Below are positions 16,658 through 25,517 of a stretch of DNA of 64,000 nucleotides, one piece after another. Position 1 is the stretch's first letter. The number at the start of each line of letters is the position of its first letter. The translations under genes and the position numbers were made by a program. The DNA is from Thalassobacillus devorans MSP14. Lineage in GTDB: Bacteria > Bacillota > Bacilli > Bacillales > Halobacillaceae. The DNA is taken from the NCBI RefSeq assembly GCF_000496835.1, contig NZ_KI543237.1, positions 784,641-848,640 on the forward strand, given 5' to 3'. The notes under the pieces were generated by a model. It was not told the origin of the DNA and searched no databases. It was given only the letters and a program-made list of their open reading frames with translations.

Positions 16658-16818
16658 ACTGTCTACCTCCATTTATTGCCGTTTTCTTAGCTATTCTCAA
16701 TTATTTCATAATTTCGGCATCTTTCCCAGCGAGATAACTCCAAATAGCCTTTGACTGACAATAAAAACCAGCGACCGACAACCCATCCTATGTATATCTC
16801 CATTTTTAAACAAACCAC

Positions 16819-16850
16819 CCCCTCTTGATCAATCATTTGATCAAGAGGGG
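16819..16850 (-). terminator. Terminator of tcyP
   Basis: A 14-bp perfect stem (CCCCTCTTGATCAA and complement) with a 4-nt loop, then TGGTTTGTTT on the minus strand. Confidence 0.85.
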
Positions 16851-16874
16851 TTTTATCTTGATGTCTATCAATAT

Positions 16875-18269
16875 CTAGACGGCAATATCCTTTTCAACTG
16901 CATCTTTATCATTAAATTTGGTAACATCCAGTTTCCCTAAAATTCGTGATGTCAAAGTCCCCGAGGTCATGGCACCGTTAACGTTTAATGCAGTCCTTCC
17001 CATATCGATCAGCGGTTCTACGGAAATGAGCAGTCCCGCTAAATAAACGGGTAAATTCATGGAAGACAACACGATCAACGCTGCGAATGTCGCCCCTCCC
17101 CCTACTCCGGCTACACCGAAGGAGCTGATTCCGATTATCAAAATCAACTGGATCAGAAAACCTGGACTGAGTGGATCGATCCCCACTGTAGGAGCGATCA
17201 TAACTGCAAGCATAGCGGGATAGATTCCGGCACAGCCATTTTGGCCGATGGTAGCTCCAAACGAAGCCGACATATTTGCCGTTCCTTCATCTACCCCCAG
17301 GCTGTTTTTCTGAGCAGAAATATTTAACGGAATCGTGCCTGCGCTGGAGCGTGAAGTAAAGGCAAACCCTAATACCGGTAATACTTTTTTCACGTAAGTC
17401 AACGGATTCAAGCCGCCAACTGCTAATAATATCAAATGCAGAAAGAACATGACCAACAGCGCTGCATAGGAGGCGAGCACAAATTTACCCAGTTCCAATA
17501 TACCAGCCACATTCGTCTGGGCCACAGTACTTGCCATCAAACCCATGATGCCGTATGGAGTCAAACGAAGCACCAGGGTAACAATTCGCATAACAACTGC
17601 ATAAACCGCATGGACACCTTTAATAAAGATCGCCGCTTGTTCTGGGATCTTCCGTCGGACCCCAAGAACTGCTATCCCGACAATTGCTGAAAAAATAACA
17701 ACAGCGATGGTGGACGTGGCCCGTTCACCGGTCATATCCTGAAACGGATTAGAAGGGATGAATTGTAGAATCTTCTGAGGAGTAGTCATTCCTTCTATTT
17801 CACCCAGACGTTCTTCCATAAAGCTTCCCCGTTCTTGTTCAGCCTGACCTGCTTCAATCTGTTCTGCGTTCAAGTCAAAAACTAGAGAACTGCCAATCCC
17901 TACGACTGCTGCTACCATGGCGGTAGCTACCAGAATACCAATGATCCATCCGGACATCTTCCCTAATTCGGATGTTTTTTCTAAGTTGATGATCGACTGG
18001 ATAATCGAGACCATGACGAGCGGGATGACAATCATCATTAACAGTCGAACATAACCACGACCAACAATACTGTACCAATCTGTTGTTTGGGCTACTATGC
18101 CTGATTCTGCCCCGTATGCAATTTGCAAGAATATCCCTAACAGAATTCCAAAGCCTAAACCTGCAAAAACCCGCTTGCTGAATGAAAAATGCTTTTGCTG
18201 CATTTTCACCAAGGCTCCGATAAGAACAAGTAAAATAGCAATATTCAAACCAACCAACACGTGAATCAC
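16875..18269 (-). CDS. tcyP: L-cystine / dicarboxylate-amino acid:cation symporter TcyP
   Basis: 464 residues, matching B. subtilis TcyP in length and closely at the N-terminus (VGLNIAILLVLIGAL, KRVFAGLGFGILLG, YVRLLMMIVIPLVMVSII). The DAACS-family substrate motif TSRSSAGTIPLN is present. It takes up L-cystine with Na+ or H+ across the cell membrane. GTG start with AAGGAG 7-8 nt upstream. In B. subtilis the gene is repressed by CymR; I could not identify a CymR site with confidence. Single gene with a good promoter. Confidence 0.88.
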   Translation of the reverse strand: MIHVLVGLNIAILLVLIGALVKMQQKHFSFSKRVFAGLGFGILLGIFLQIAYGAESGIVAQTTDWYSIVGRGYVRLLMMIVIPLVMVSIIQSIINLEKTSELGKMSGWIIGILVATAMVAAVVGIGSSLVFDLNAEQIEAGQAEQERGSFMEERLGEIEGMTTPQKILQFIPSNPFQDMTGERATSTIAVVIFSAIVGIAVLGVRRKIPEQAAIFIKGVHAVYAVVMRIVTLVLRLTPYGIMGLMASTVAQTNVAGILELGKFVLASYAALLVMFFLHLILLAVGGLNPLTYVKKVLPVLGFAFTSRSSAGTIPLNISAQKNSLGVDEGTANMSASFGATIGQNGCAGIYPAMLAVMIAPTVGIDPLSPGFLIQLILIIGISSFGVAGVGGGATFAALIVLSSMNLPVYLAGLLISVEPLIDMGRTALNVNGAMTSGTLTSRILGKLDVTKFNDKDAVEKDIAV

Positions 18270-18342
18270 ACCTTTCTCCTTCTAAGAAATGGTAAAGCTC
18301 TGTTTAACCTGATAATACACATAAGTTTAATTGGTTTTAGAT

Positions 18343-18371
18343 AACATACCGCCATTTTATGCAGGTGTCAA
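18343..18371 (-). promoter_or_regulatory. Promoter of tcyP
   Basis: Minus strand TTGACA (18371-18366), 17 bp, TATGTT (18348-18343). Confidence 0.6.
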
Positions 18372-18424
18372 TGGATTGTTGCTTATTTTTAATAATATGA
18401 AGATTGCATCTTGTCCTAGTCAAA

Positions 18425-18454
18425 AAAAGTTCACGCAACGTTGCGTGAACTTTT
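18425..18454 (-). terminator. Terminator of the riboflavin operon
   Basis: A perfect 30-nt palindrome, each arm ending GTTCACGCAAC, flanked by T/A runs on both sides. Confidence 0.9.
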
Positions 18455-18460
18455 TCATGA

Positions 18461-18928
18461 TTATCCGAGCATTTTATTCAAGTTAGCCATTTCGATTGCT
18501 GCCGACGCTGCTTCCCAGCCTTTATTACCAGCTTTCGTACCAGCGCGTTCAATTGCCTGCTCAATCGTATCCGTTGTGATGACACCGAAAATCACAGGGA
18601 TGCCACTCTTGCTGGAGGCCTGTGATACCCCTTTGGCTGCTTCGCTGCATACGTAATCAAAATGAGGGGTGGAACCTCTGATGACAGCCCCAAGTGTAAT
18701 AACCGCATTATATTTTCCGGATTCAGCCATTTTGGAAGCGATCATAGGAATTTCAAACGCCCCAGGAACCCAGGCAGCTTCCACCTGTTCTAAATCTATT
18801 CCATGACGCTTCAATCCATCCAGCGCCCCTTCATAAAGCTTGCTTGTAATAAAGTCGTTAAATCGTCCCACGACGATTCCGATTTTCAAGTCCGATCCGA
18901 CCAAATTTCCTTCATAGTGTTTAACCAT
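18461..18928 (-). CDS. ribH: 6,7-dimethyl-8-ribityllumazine synthase
   Basis: 155 residues. Condenses the pyrimidine from the RibD branch with dihydroxybutanone phosphate from RibBA; forms icosahedral capsids. Conserved [28 protein letters not shown] and [17 protein letters not shown] (with H residue of the active site) are present. The frame runs further upstream from a TTG, but ATG 18928 lies 8 nt after GGAGG. Last gene of the rib operon, 21 nt after ribBA. Confidence 0.95.
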   Translation of the reverse strand: MVKHYEGNLVGSDLKIGIVVGRFNDFITSKLYEGALDGLKRHGIDLEQVEAAWVPGAFEIPMIASKMAESGKYNAVITLGAVIRGSTPHFDYVCSEAAKGVSQASSKSGIPVIFGVITTDTIEQAIERAGTKAGNKGWEAASAAIEMANLNKMLG

Positions 18929-18949
18929 GCAGTTTTCCTCCTTCAATCC

Positions 18950-20143
18950 CTAAAAATGAAATAAATGACCCAGCTTGGATTTTTTCGTTTGCAGATACTT
19001 CTCATTTTCGACCCGGCTAGGCATTTGAATAGGCAGCCGTTCAACGACTTCCAAGCCATGTCCGCCCAGACCTGAAATTTTTCTCGGATTATTTGTCAAT
19101 AAGCGAAGTTTGGTAATACCCAGGTCCTTCAATATCTGGGCTCCAATGCCATAATCCCTTAAATCAGGTGCAAAGCCCAGCTTTTGGTTAGCTTCTACGG
19201 TGTCGAGCCCCTGCTCCTGCAATTTATATGCATGCATTTTATTTAACAAGCCGATACCGCGGCCTTCCTGTCGCATATATAAGAGGACCCCACTCCCATT
19301 CTCCTCGATTTGACGGAGGGCAGCATCAAGCTGTGGTCCACAATCGCAACGGTAAGAACCGAATACATCACCGGTCAGGCATTCAGAATGAACCCGAACC
19401 AATGTGGGTTCAGCCGGTTTTATTTCCCCTTTGACCAGGGCCACATGTTCCCGGAAATCGACATCATTGGTATAGCCGTATGCCTTGAAGTCCCCATACT
19501 CTGTTGGAAGATTGATTTCCACTTCCCTCTTAACATGATTTTCATAACGGTTTCTGTACTTGATCAAGTCTTCTATCGTAATCATTGTCAGGTCGAATTC
19601 ATCTGCCATTTTTCGGAGATCAGGTACTCTTGCCATCGTTCCATCTTCTTTGATGATTTCACAAATAACTCCGGCAGGATCCGATCCGGACAGTTTAGCT
19701 AAATCTACCGCAGCTTCCGTATGACCAGCCCGGCGCATGACTCCTCCTTCTTTCGCTAACAAAGGGAAAATATGACCTGGTTTATTGAAATCCTCTGGTT
19801 TCGATGCAGGGTTAAGCAGTTGTTTGATGGTATCTGCCCGCTCTGCTGCTGATATTCCTGTCGTTGTATTTTTATGGTCAATACTGACTGTGAAAGCCGT
19901 TGCCAGGGAATCCGTATTTCTTTCTACCATCGGGAACAGATCCAGCTTCTCAGCAATCGGCTGGCTGACTGGAGCACAGACTAACCCTTTACCATACGTA
20001 ATCATAAAGTTGATCATTTCCGGAGTCGCATATTCCGCAAGTCCAATCAGATCCCCTTCATTTTCCCTATCTTCATCATCACAGACGATAACGACTTTTC
20101 CTTGCTTTAAATCTTCTAAAGCTTGCTCAATAGAGTCAAACAT
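18950..20143 (-). CDS. ribBA: Bifunctional DHBP synthase / GTP cyclohydrolase II
   Basis: 397 residues. The N-terminal half is 3,4-dihydroxy-2-butanone-4-phosphate synthase ([34 protein letters not shown]); the C-terminal half is GTP cyclohydrolase II with zinc cysteines in [18 protein letters not shown] and RQEGRGIGL. Provides both precursors for riboflavin. ATG 20143 follows GAGGTGA; it overlaps the 3' end of ribE by a few codons in the longer frame and only touches that gene's end from this start. Confidence 0.95.
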   Translation of the reverse strand: MFDSIEQALEDLKQGKVVIVCDDEDRENEGDLIGLAEYATPEMINFMITYGKGLVCAPVSQPIAEKLDLFPMVERNTDSLATAFTVSIDHKNTTTGISAAERADTIKQLLNPASKPEDFNKPGHIFPLLAKEGGVMRRAGHTEAAVDLAKLSGSDPAGVICEIIKEDGTMARVPDLRKMADEFDLTMITIEDLIKYRNRYENHVKREVEINLPTEYGDFKAYGYTNDVDFREHVALVKGEIKPAEPTLVRVHSECLTGDVFGSYRCDCGPQLDAALRQIEENGSGVLLYMRQEGRGIGLLNKMHAYKLQEQGLDTVEANQKLGFAPDLRDYGIGAQILKDLGITKLRLLTNNPRKISGLGGHGLEVVERLPIQMPSRVENEKYLQTKKSKLGHLFHF

Positions 20144-20157
20144 TTCGGTCACCTCTC

Positions 20158-20817
20158 TCAATTTCCTCCAAACCCGTGTTCATCCAGGAATGCTTTCGTC
20201 AAGTTTGAAGATTGGCTCTTTTGGCTATTTTGTCCGGATAGAAAATGGGCGACATATTTACTGATCATGTCACATTCAATATTTACGTCATCCCCCACAC
20301 CTTTCGCGCCAAGGACGGTATGATCCATCGTGTGTGGAATCAACGATATTGTGATGGTATCTTCACTGACTCCAAACACGGTCAAACTCGTTCCGTCGAC
20401 AGCGACCGATCCTTTATAAACAAAATATCCCAGTAAATCATCAGATAAAGATATTTCATAATAAACCGCATTCGCGCGGCTGTTTTTGCTTACAATTGTT
20501 CCTTTTCCATCAATATGTCCGGAAACCAGGTGGCCCCCGAATCTGCCATCTGCTGCCATGGCCCGCTCCAGGTTCACTTTACTGCCTTTTTTCAATTCAT
20601 TTAAATTCGTGGCATGATAGGTCTCTGGCATAACATCGAAAGAAATGTTCTTATTTTTGATTTCAGTAATCGTTAAGCATACTCCGTTAATGGAAATGCT
20701 GTCCCCGAGCTTTGCATCCTCAAGAATAGTATTAGCTGTAATGGTTATTTCCATCGCTTCTGTTTTAGAGGTGATGGCCTGGATTTCTCCGATTTCTTCT
20801 ACAATCCCTGTAAACAT
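20158..20817 (-). CDS. ribE: Riboflavin synthase, alpha subunit
   Basis: 219 residues, two tandem lumazine-binding domains, each beginning with the MFTGIVEE / [10 protein letters not shown] type motif ([10 protein letters not shown] at 1, [13 protein letters not shown] ~94-106). Dismutates two dimethylribityllumazine molecules to riboflavin. AGGAGAG lies within the end of ribD, whose stop is 1 nt before this ATG, indicating coupling. Confidence 0.95.
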   Translation of the reverse strand: MFTGIVEEIGEIQAITSKTEAMEITITANTILEDAKLGDSISINGVCLTITEIKNKNISFDVMPETYHATNLNELKKGSKVNLERAMAADGRFGGHLVSGHIDGKGTIVSKNSRANAVYYEISLSDDLLGYFVYKGSVAVDGTSLTVFGVSEDTITISLIPHTMDHTVLGAKGVGDDVNIECDMISKYVAHFLSGQNSQKSQSSNLTKAFLDEHGFGGN

Positions 20818-20818
20818 A

Positions 20819-21916
20819 TTAAGCTCTCTCCTTTGGCACGGCTGTCACTTTAATATCTTCTCCAAGCATTTCCGTCGACTGAATACGTAAATGGAGCGCT
20901 TGCTTCAATTGTTCGAACCCTTTACCTTCTACAGGAGTAAGGGCATCTTTACCACCTAACAGCTTCGGCGCGATATAGGCGACCAGTTCACTGATTTTTC
21001 CAGCGCGAACAAACGCGTCGGCAATCGTCCCTCCACCTTCTACAAGTAATGAAGTGATATCTTTTTCACCCAAATAGCGCAGCACTTCCGGGATCTTGAT
21101 TGCGGGAGATTTTAATGAGATGACTTCGACGTGTTCTTTGGACCGGTATGCTTTCAGCTGATGTGGAGATACCCTGCTGCTCGTTATAATCCACGTAGGA
21201 GCCTCGTCATTTTGAATCAATTGAGAAGAAAGTGGTGTCCGAAGGTGGTTATCCAGTATGATACGTACCGGGTTTTTTCCATTGCCTTCAATGCGGGTGG
21301 TCAATTTAGGATCATCGTTGATCACGGTTTGGACCCCAACTAATATCGCATCACAACGACGACGATAATGATGACCGTCGTTTCGCGCAGCGTCGCCAGT
21401 GATCCATTGACTTTCCCCAGTTGAAGTAGCGATTTTCCCATCCAGCGTCATCGCAGTTTTCAAGTAGACGTAAGGCTCACCGGTTTTAATAAAATGAAAA
21501 AAATTGGTGTTCATGCTGTCAGCCTGTGCTTCCAAAACACCAGTAGTCACTTCAATTCCAGCGTTTTCCAGCATTTTAATACCTCGACCGGCTACCTTCG
21601 GATTGGGGTCATCTGATGCAATTACCACTCGTTTCATTCCAGCATCAATGATCGCCTGTGCGCATGGTGGTGTTTTTCCATAATGACTGCAAGGTTCCAG
21701 CGTTACATATATTGTTGCATTATTTGCCTTCTCACCAGCCATTTTCAGCGCATTTATTTCTGCGTGGGCTTCACCCGCTTTCACATGGACCCCAAGACCG
21801 ACAACTTCATTGTCCTTCACGATCACCGCTCCTACAGATGGGTTCGGCGAGGTCTGGCCTACTGTCGGCTTTGCCATGTCAATAGCCAACTTAATATATT
21901 GTTCATCTCGATCCAT
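20819..21916 (-). CDS. ribD: Bifunctional riboflavin deaminase/reductase
   Basis: 366 residues. N-terminal deaminase with zinc site HAEINAL and PCSHYGKTPPC; C-terminal NADPH reductase (YVYLKTAMTLDGKIA, SLLVEGGG). Second and third steps of riboflavin synthesis. ATG 21916 is preferred over an upstream in-frame ATG because GGAGGTGAGG lies 5 nt before it. First gene of ribD-ribE-ribBA-ribH, controlled by the FMN riboswitch upstream. Confidence 0.95.
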   Translation of the reverse strand: MDRDEQYIKLAIDMAKPTVGQTSPNPSVGAVIVKDNEVVGLGVHVKAGEAHAEINALKMAGEKANNATIYVTLEPCSHYGKTPPCAQAIIDAGMKRVVIASDDPNPKVAGRGIKMLENAGIEVTTGVLEAQADSMNTNFFHFIKTGEPYVYLKTAMTLDGKIATSTGESQWITGDAARNDGHHYRRRCDAILVGVQTVINDDPKLTTRIEGNGKNPVRIILDNHLRTPLSSQLIQNDEAPTWIITSSRVSPHQLKAYRSKEHVEVISLKSPAIKIPEVLRYLGEKDITSLLVEGGGTIADAFVRAGKISELVAYIAPKLLGGKDALTPVEGKGFEQLKQALHLRIQSTEMLGEDIKVTAVPKERA

Positions 21917-22047
21917 ATGTTCCTCACCTCCAACATTCTGCAGGAAATTCATCCCTTAACGTTCTCAATAGAAAAGCTCGGCTTGTCGCCAAGGCGAAAG
22001 CCTTCGTATTTTCTTACATGTTAATCCAGTTAAACCTCTCAAAGGAT

Positions 22048-22085
22048 AAAACAAAAACCCTGAAGAAGGCATACTTCTCCAGGGT
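22048..22085 (-). terminator. Terminator of the FMN riboswitch expression platform
   Basis: ACCCTGGAGAAG pairs with CTTCTTCAGGGT followed by TTTTTGTTTT, about 75 nt downstream of the aptamer and 130 nt before ribD. FMN binding should favour this stop. Confidence 0.85.
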
Positions 22086-22160
22086 CATCGTAAATGTCTT
22101 TTTATTTTTGAGTATGCTTAAGAAGCCATACTTTCAGAATTCATGACCATTTACTTCTTT

Positions 22161-22332
22161 CCTTCTCCCATCCAGACTGTAACTGTCGGCTTTGGACTTT
22201 CACCAAATCAGGGGGAACACCAGATGCTTCATGCACCCGTTTCCAAAGTTGCTTTGGAGGCCTTCCCCGTCGCGGGCTGAGAGCATAATGCTCATTACCG
22301 CCGGTTGAGAATTTCACTCGACCCCGAAGGAA
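22161..22332 (-). promoter_or_regulatory. FMN riboswitch (RFN element)
   Basis: Minus-strand blocks are canonical in order: CTTCGGGGTCGAGTGAAATT, CAACCGGCGGTAATGAG, CAGCCCGCGA, GGTGAAAGTCC and GGATGGGAGAAGG. A long variable stem (GCCTCCAAAGC.. to ..CTTTGGAAACGGGTGCATGAAGC) is present. It precedes ribD and represses the operon when FMN is abundant. Confidence 0.97.
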
Positions 22333-22364
22333 TTCACTTATTCGATTTATATCACTTACCATTA

Positions 22365-22393
22365 AATATAAAGGAAATAAACAGATTTAGCAA
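22365..22393 (-). promoter_or_regulatory. Promoter of the riboflavin operon
   Basis: Minus strand TTGCTA (22393-22388), 17 bp, TATATT (22370-22365); the predicted start lies ~25 nt before the aptamer. Confidence 0.6.
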
Positions 22394-22491
22394 TTCTTTC
22401 GGTTTAAAACACCTTGTCACATATTTTACCTCTATAAAATTCATCTATAAGGCCACACTAAATAGTAAACAAACAGCGAGAGGTGCTGACC

Positions 22492-22806
22492 ATGAAGCAT
22501 AAAGAAAAAAGAAAAGACCAGAAGTATACGGATTTCGCTAATGTGGAGACACAACGTAACTTTTTGGTACCCGAGGACTTCCCGGATGGTCCTTATGGTT
22601 CCCCGATTCGAAAGGATGAACCGGTTGAATATAAAAGCACCCCATGGAAAGAGGGGCAGCAATATTATAGTAATTTCACATATGAAAACCGGAATTTACA
22701 CGAGGATCTGCCAAGACAGTATCCACAGGCGCACCCTACTCATGATGATAAGGAAATGGATAGTGAAGCTCCCTATGATAACGCATCAAACAAAGGGGAC
22801 AGCTAG
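22492..22806 (+). CDS. Small hydrophilic protein of unknown function
   Basis: 104 residues, no membrane segment or cysteine. Charged N-terminus (MKHKEKRKDQKYTDFANVET) then a proline/tyrosine-rich middle (VPEDFPDGPYGSPIRKDEPV, QYYSNFTYENRNLHEDLPRQ) and an acidic tail. I do not recognise the family; its composition resembles small cytosolic or spore-associated proteins of Bacillaceae, which is a guess. GAGAGGTG sits 6 nt before ATG 22492. Divergent from the rib operon and followed by a strong terminator, so it is probably a real gene. Confidence 0.7.
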   Translation: MKHKEKRKDQKYTDFANVETQRNFLVPEDFPDGPYGSPIRKDEPVEYKSTPWKEGQQYYSNFTYENRNLHEDLPRQYPQAHPTHDDKEMDSEAPYDNASNKGDS

Positions 22807-22807
22807 A

Positions 22808-22845
22808 GAAAATGGGAATGCCGTGAATGGCATTCCCATTTTTCT
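22808..22845. terminator. Bidirectional terminator
   Basis: GAAAATGGGAATGCC pairs with GGCATTCCCATTTTTC around a 6-nt loop, between convergent genes. Confidence 0.9.
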
Positions 22846-22864
22846 CACTCTTATCGTCGCGTCG

Positions 22865-23314
22865 CTATTCTTCAATGGAGGTATCTGCTTCTAATTCAAG
22901 TTCTACATTCCCTTTGATTGCTTTCGATATCATACAACTGGTTTCAGCTTTCTTAACCAGCTTATCCACCCTTACTAACTCGTTTTTTGAAGCATCTTTT
23001 TTCAGAACAACCTTAGGGCGGTGAATGATCTTCTGATAGGTGAAAACCCCGTCGGTTACATCTACAATACCTTCCGAGGTAAGCGCCATTTCTTTCAATG
23101 GTATACCGGCGCGTTCAATCATAGCTGCCAGAGTGATAATATAACAGGTGGACGCCGCGCCAAGGAGCATTTCATCGGGATTGGTACCGATATCAGGTCC
23201 ATCCATCTCTTTAGGAATAGATATCTCCGTTTTCAACTTTCCGGCATCTATGTAGCCGACATTATTTCTCCCGCCAGGCCAATCCGCTTTTAAATGGAAA
23301 TGATGTTCCGTCAT
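22865..23314 (-). CDS. OsmC/Ohr-family peroxidase-like protein
   Basis: About 149 residues. The two family cysteines are visible in SCxY-type contexts ASTCYIITLAA (C57) and AETSCMISKAI (C127 from this start). The OsmC family reduces organic hydroperoxides through a Cys pair. Two in-frame ATGs, the second (23314) 6 nt after GAGAGGG. Single gene with a plausible promoter. Confidence 0.85.
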   Translation of the reverse strand: MTEHHFHLKADWPGGRNNVGYIDAGKLKTEISIPKEMDGPDIGTNPDEMLLGAASTCYIITLAAMIERAGIPLKEMALTSEGIVDVTDGVFTYQKIIHRPKVVLKKDASKNELVRVDKLVKKAETSCMISKAIKGNVELELEADTSIEE

Positions 23315-23344
23315 CTTCATCCCTCTCTTTCATTTTTTATATCT

Positions 23345-23374
23345 ATTGTATAGAGGAACATGCTTAAATTCCAA
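23345..23374 (-). promoter_or_regulatory. Possible promoter of the OsmC gene
   Basis: Minus strand TTGGAA (23374-23369), 18 bp, TACAAT (23350-23345). Confidence 0.45.
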
Positions 23375-23377
23375 AAA

Positions 23378-23410
23378 AACAACCATGCCCTGCAGCGGCA
23401 TGATTGTTTT
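23378..23410 (-). terminator. Terminator of the DUF488 gene
   Basis: AACAATCATGCC and GGCATGGTTGTT pair, followed by a T7 run on the minus strand; overlaps the stop codon of the gene. Confidence 0.85.
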
Positions 23411-23768
23411 ACTGATCTTTCTCAAGCAATTCCTTTAAAACAACAGCGTGGTTATGCTCCTCATTCTTTGCACCGTACAGCAAAACCAGGCGTTCATTTT
23501 CGGCCATTTCTTTCAGCTGTTGTAATTGTTGCTTACGCTCTTTACTGTTATCAATTTGTTCTTTGTAGTATTCTTTGAACTCTTCATACTTCTCGGGATC
23601 ATGATCGAACCATTGTCTGAGCTCTTTACTGGGTGAAATTTCTTTCATCCATTCATCTACCTGGGCTTGTTCTTTTGAAATGCCACGTGGCCATACTCCA
23701 TCAACAAGAACACGGTTGCCTCCTACAGGATCAGATTCATCATATATCCTTTGTAAAACGATAGACAT
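23409..23768 (-). CDS. DUF488-family (YeaO-like) protein
   Basis: 119 residues with the family signature VDGVWPRGISKE (~24-35) and WMKEISPSKELRQWFDHDPE (~40-59). Function unknown; members are often stress-linked. AAGGGG precedes the ATG. About 35 nt further upstream a GTTTAT-N14-GGTAAT pair loosely fits a sigma-B promoter, consistent with but not proving stress control. Confidence 0.85.
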   Translation of the reverse strand: MSIVLQRIYDESDPVGGNRVLVDGVWPRGISKEQAQVDEWMKEISPSKELRQWFDHDPEKYEEFKEYYKEQIDNSKERKQQLQQLKEMAENERLVLLYGAKNEEHNHAVVLKELLEKDQ

Positions 23769-23908
23769 AATTCAAACCCCTTTCTCATCCTTACCTTTTC
23801 TTATTACCTGCTTTGCATAAGAATAAACCTGTTTTTCACCATTTCACCAAAGTCATTCTAAAAATTTTAAATGTACGTTTTCTAAAATGGAAGGATGGAA
23901 AAGTCTAA

Positions 23909-24118
23909 TCAGGAAGAAAGATCTTCCTCCCAGTCCTTACGAAAACGCTCGATTTTTATTTCCAAGTCCTTCACCATGCCTGCCAGGTGCTTTAGCTCAG
24001 CCGCTCCGGAATTTTCCTCGTCCATAGATGAAGCTACTTCATGAAGCATTTTAATACGGTTCTTTAAATATCTGAATTGTTCGTTCGACTTTTCTGTGGC
24101 TTTGCCCAACCATTTCAT
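23909..24118 (-). CDS. Small coiled-coil protein, SE1561-like
   Basis: 69 residues, almost entirely heptad-like helix, ending KIERFRKDWEEDLSS. Size and the C-terminal FRKDW pattern fit the SE1561 family of uncharacterised Firmicutes proteins, recalled rather than searched. The only ATG is directly after AAAGGAG, closer than usual, so initiation may be inefficient or the annotated start slightly off. Lies between terminators, downstream of the TerC gene. Confidence 0.6.
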   Translation of the reverse strand: MKWLGKATEKSNEQFRYLKNRIKMLHEVASSMDEENSGAAELKHLAGMVKDLEIKIERFRKDWEEDLSS

Positions 24119-24145
24119 CTCCTTTAGTAAAATTATTTCACATAA

Positions 24146-24176
24146 AACAGCCGCACCCCTGGGGTACGGCTGTTTG
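24146..24176 (-). terminator. Terminator of the TerC gene
   Basis: ACAGCCGTACCCC/GGGGTGCGGCTGT hairpin followed by TTTATG. Confidence 0.85.
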
Positions 24177-24178
24177 TC

Positions 24179-24949
24179 TTATTCTTCCGGAACTTCTTTT
24201 TTGCTGGATAAAAACCAGCCAGCTGCTGCGATTAATACCAGCACGCTGTAGAAAATAACTTTCCACAATGTCGAGTGAGCAAAGTGTTCATCCAGAATAT
24301 GAATATTCGGGTGTGCAAGTACCGATACGACCAGCTTGACACCGACCCAGCCAACAATGACGAAAGCTGCAACTTCCAACCCCGGGCGTGTCTGCAGCAG
24401 TTTTACAAAGACATTGGCAGCAAACCGCATGATGATGATCCCAATCATACCACCCGTCAGCACTACGGCGAACTGAGCGCCGTCCAGGCTGCCCACATCA
24501 GGTAAAGCTGTACCTGGAAGGGAAACAGCCAATGCTACTGCCGCCAGAATCGAGTCGACTGCGAATGCTAAATCAGCAATTTCCACTTTCAGTACAGTCG
24601 CCCAGAATCCTTTACCACGTTCAGGTCCTGCATTTTCTTCTGTTTCTTTTTTATCCTCTTTGCCTTTCCATTTATCATATAAGTGCTTGATGGAAATGAA
24701 AAGTAAGTATGCAGCACCAAGAGCCTGCACCTGCCAAACGTCTACCAGGAAAGAAATGATGAACAAGGAACCGAACCGCAATACAAAAGCTCCGGCCAGC
24801 CCATAAAATAATGCCTTTTTCCGTTTATCTTCCGGTAGGTGTTTGACCATAATGGCCAGGACCAGAGCGTTATCCGCTGCCAGTATCCCTTCAAGACCGA
24901 TGAGTACAATCAGTACCCACCCATATTCAATCAATAATTGCGTTTCCAT
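24179..24949 (-). CDS. TerC-family membrane protein (Mn2+ exporter-like)
   Basis: 256 residues, about eight membrane segments. Family acidic motifs are present in GLEGILAADNALVLAIMV (~18-35) and DLAFAVDSILAAVAL (~125-140), with a charged loop between (KWKGKEDKKETEENAG). In B. subtilis the homologues YceF/YkoY (MeeF/MeeY) export Mn2+ and support metalation of secreted proteins. The Mn2+ riboswitch upstream makes a manganese role likely. GGAG precedes the ATG. Confidence 0.9.
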   Translation of the reverse strand: METQLLIEYGWVLIVLIGLEGILAADNALVLAIMVKHLPEDKRKKALFYGLAGAFVLRFGSLFIISFLVDVWQVQALGAAYLLFISIKHLYDKWKGKEDKKETEENAGPERGKGFWATVLKVEIADLAFAVDSILAAVALAVSLPGTALPDVGSLDGAQFAVVLTGGMIGIIIMRFAANVFVKLLQTRPGLEVAAFVIVGWVGVKLVVSVLAHPNIHILDEHFAHSTLWKVIFYSVLVLIAAAGWFLSSKKEVPEE

Positions 24950-24972
24950 ACTAACTCCAGCTCCTCCAAACT

Positions 24973-25004
24973 AAAAAATGATCTTCACCCATGGCAAAGA
25001 TCAT
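24973..25004 (-). terminator. Terminator of the yybP-ykoY expression platform
   Basis: ATGATCTT pairs with AAGATCAT around TGCCATGGGTG, then seven T (TTTTTTA). It sits between the aptamer and the TerC start, where Mn2+ binding would prevent its formation. Confidence 0.8.
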
Positions 25005-25010
25005 AAAAAC

Positions 25011-25120
25011 AGACCTTTACCATGTGTGGTAAAGGTCTCGCTAACAACAAACGTTGTCAATAAAGCCGGGGATCACTCCCGAAATGACGACTTTATTGTT
25101 TTAAGCTACTCCCCTTTAAG
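25011..25120 (-). promoter_or_regulatory. yybP-ykoY (Mn2+) riboswitch
   Basis: The minus strand carries the family blocks GGGGAGTAGC, GCCGGGG-type stem (GGGAGTGATCCCCGGC region) and GCGAGACCTTTACC closed by GGTAAAGGTCT. The position upstream of a TerC gene is the classic context. This aptamer senses Mn2+ and turns the downstream gene on. Confidence 0.85.
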
Positions 25121-25140
25121 GAAATACTAATGTAATGAAT

Positions 25141-25168
25141 ATCATACCATGAAGCGTTAAAAAGTCAA
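25141..25168 (-). promoter_or_regulatory. Promoter of the Mn2+ riboswitch-TerC transcript
   Basis: Minus strand TTGACT (25168-25163), 16 bp, TATGAT (25146-25141); start predicted ~15 nt before the aptamer. Confidence 0.6.
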
Positions 25169-25296
25169 TTACTTTCTCTAACGTTCACGGACCATCTATC
25201 TTTTTGTCATAGCTGCTATATTCATCCTATACCCATATTCAGCTAAGATAATCCTATTTATTAAATTTTTTTGACCGACCTACCACTATCTTTATT

Positions 25297-25322
25297 GTTT
25301 ACATGAAGGATATAATGGATAC
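25297..25322 (+). promoter_or_regulatory. Sigma-B-like promoter candidate upstream of the AI-2E gene
   Basis: GTTTAC (25297-25302), 14 nt, GGATAC (25317-25322) loosely matches GTTTAA-N12-15-GGGTAT. The hairpin repeat at 25348 would then lie in the 5' leader. Confidence 0.3.
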
Positions 25323-25347
25323 ATAATGATAGTTATTATTTTACATA

Positions 25348-25466
25348 AGAAAAGCGCAAGCGCCCTGAAAGACACGACACGCATAAGCAAAACGGCTGGA
25401 GGAAGATGTCCTTCCCTTCCGCAAGAAGGGTCGCTTATGCCGCGAGAGTCTGGGCGCTGAAGCTAG
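25348..25466 (+). repeat. Hairpin repeat family B, full copy 2
   Basis: Begins AAAAGCGCAAGCGCC and ends GGGCGCTGAAGCT, the same ends as the copy at 15187. Internal stems: GCATAAGC/GCTTATGC and GGAAG..CTTCC. Fills part of the ~570-bp gap between the TerC and AI-2E genes. Confidence 0.8.
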
Positions 25467-25517
25467 CCAATCTTCACAGCAAAATCTTATAAATTTCTTA
25501 TTATTTAAAAAAGGTGT

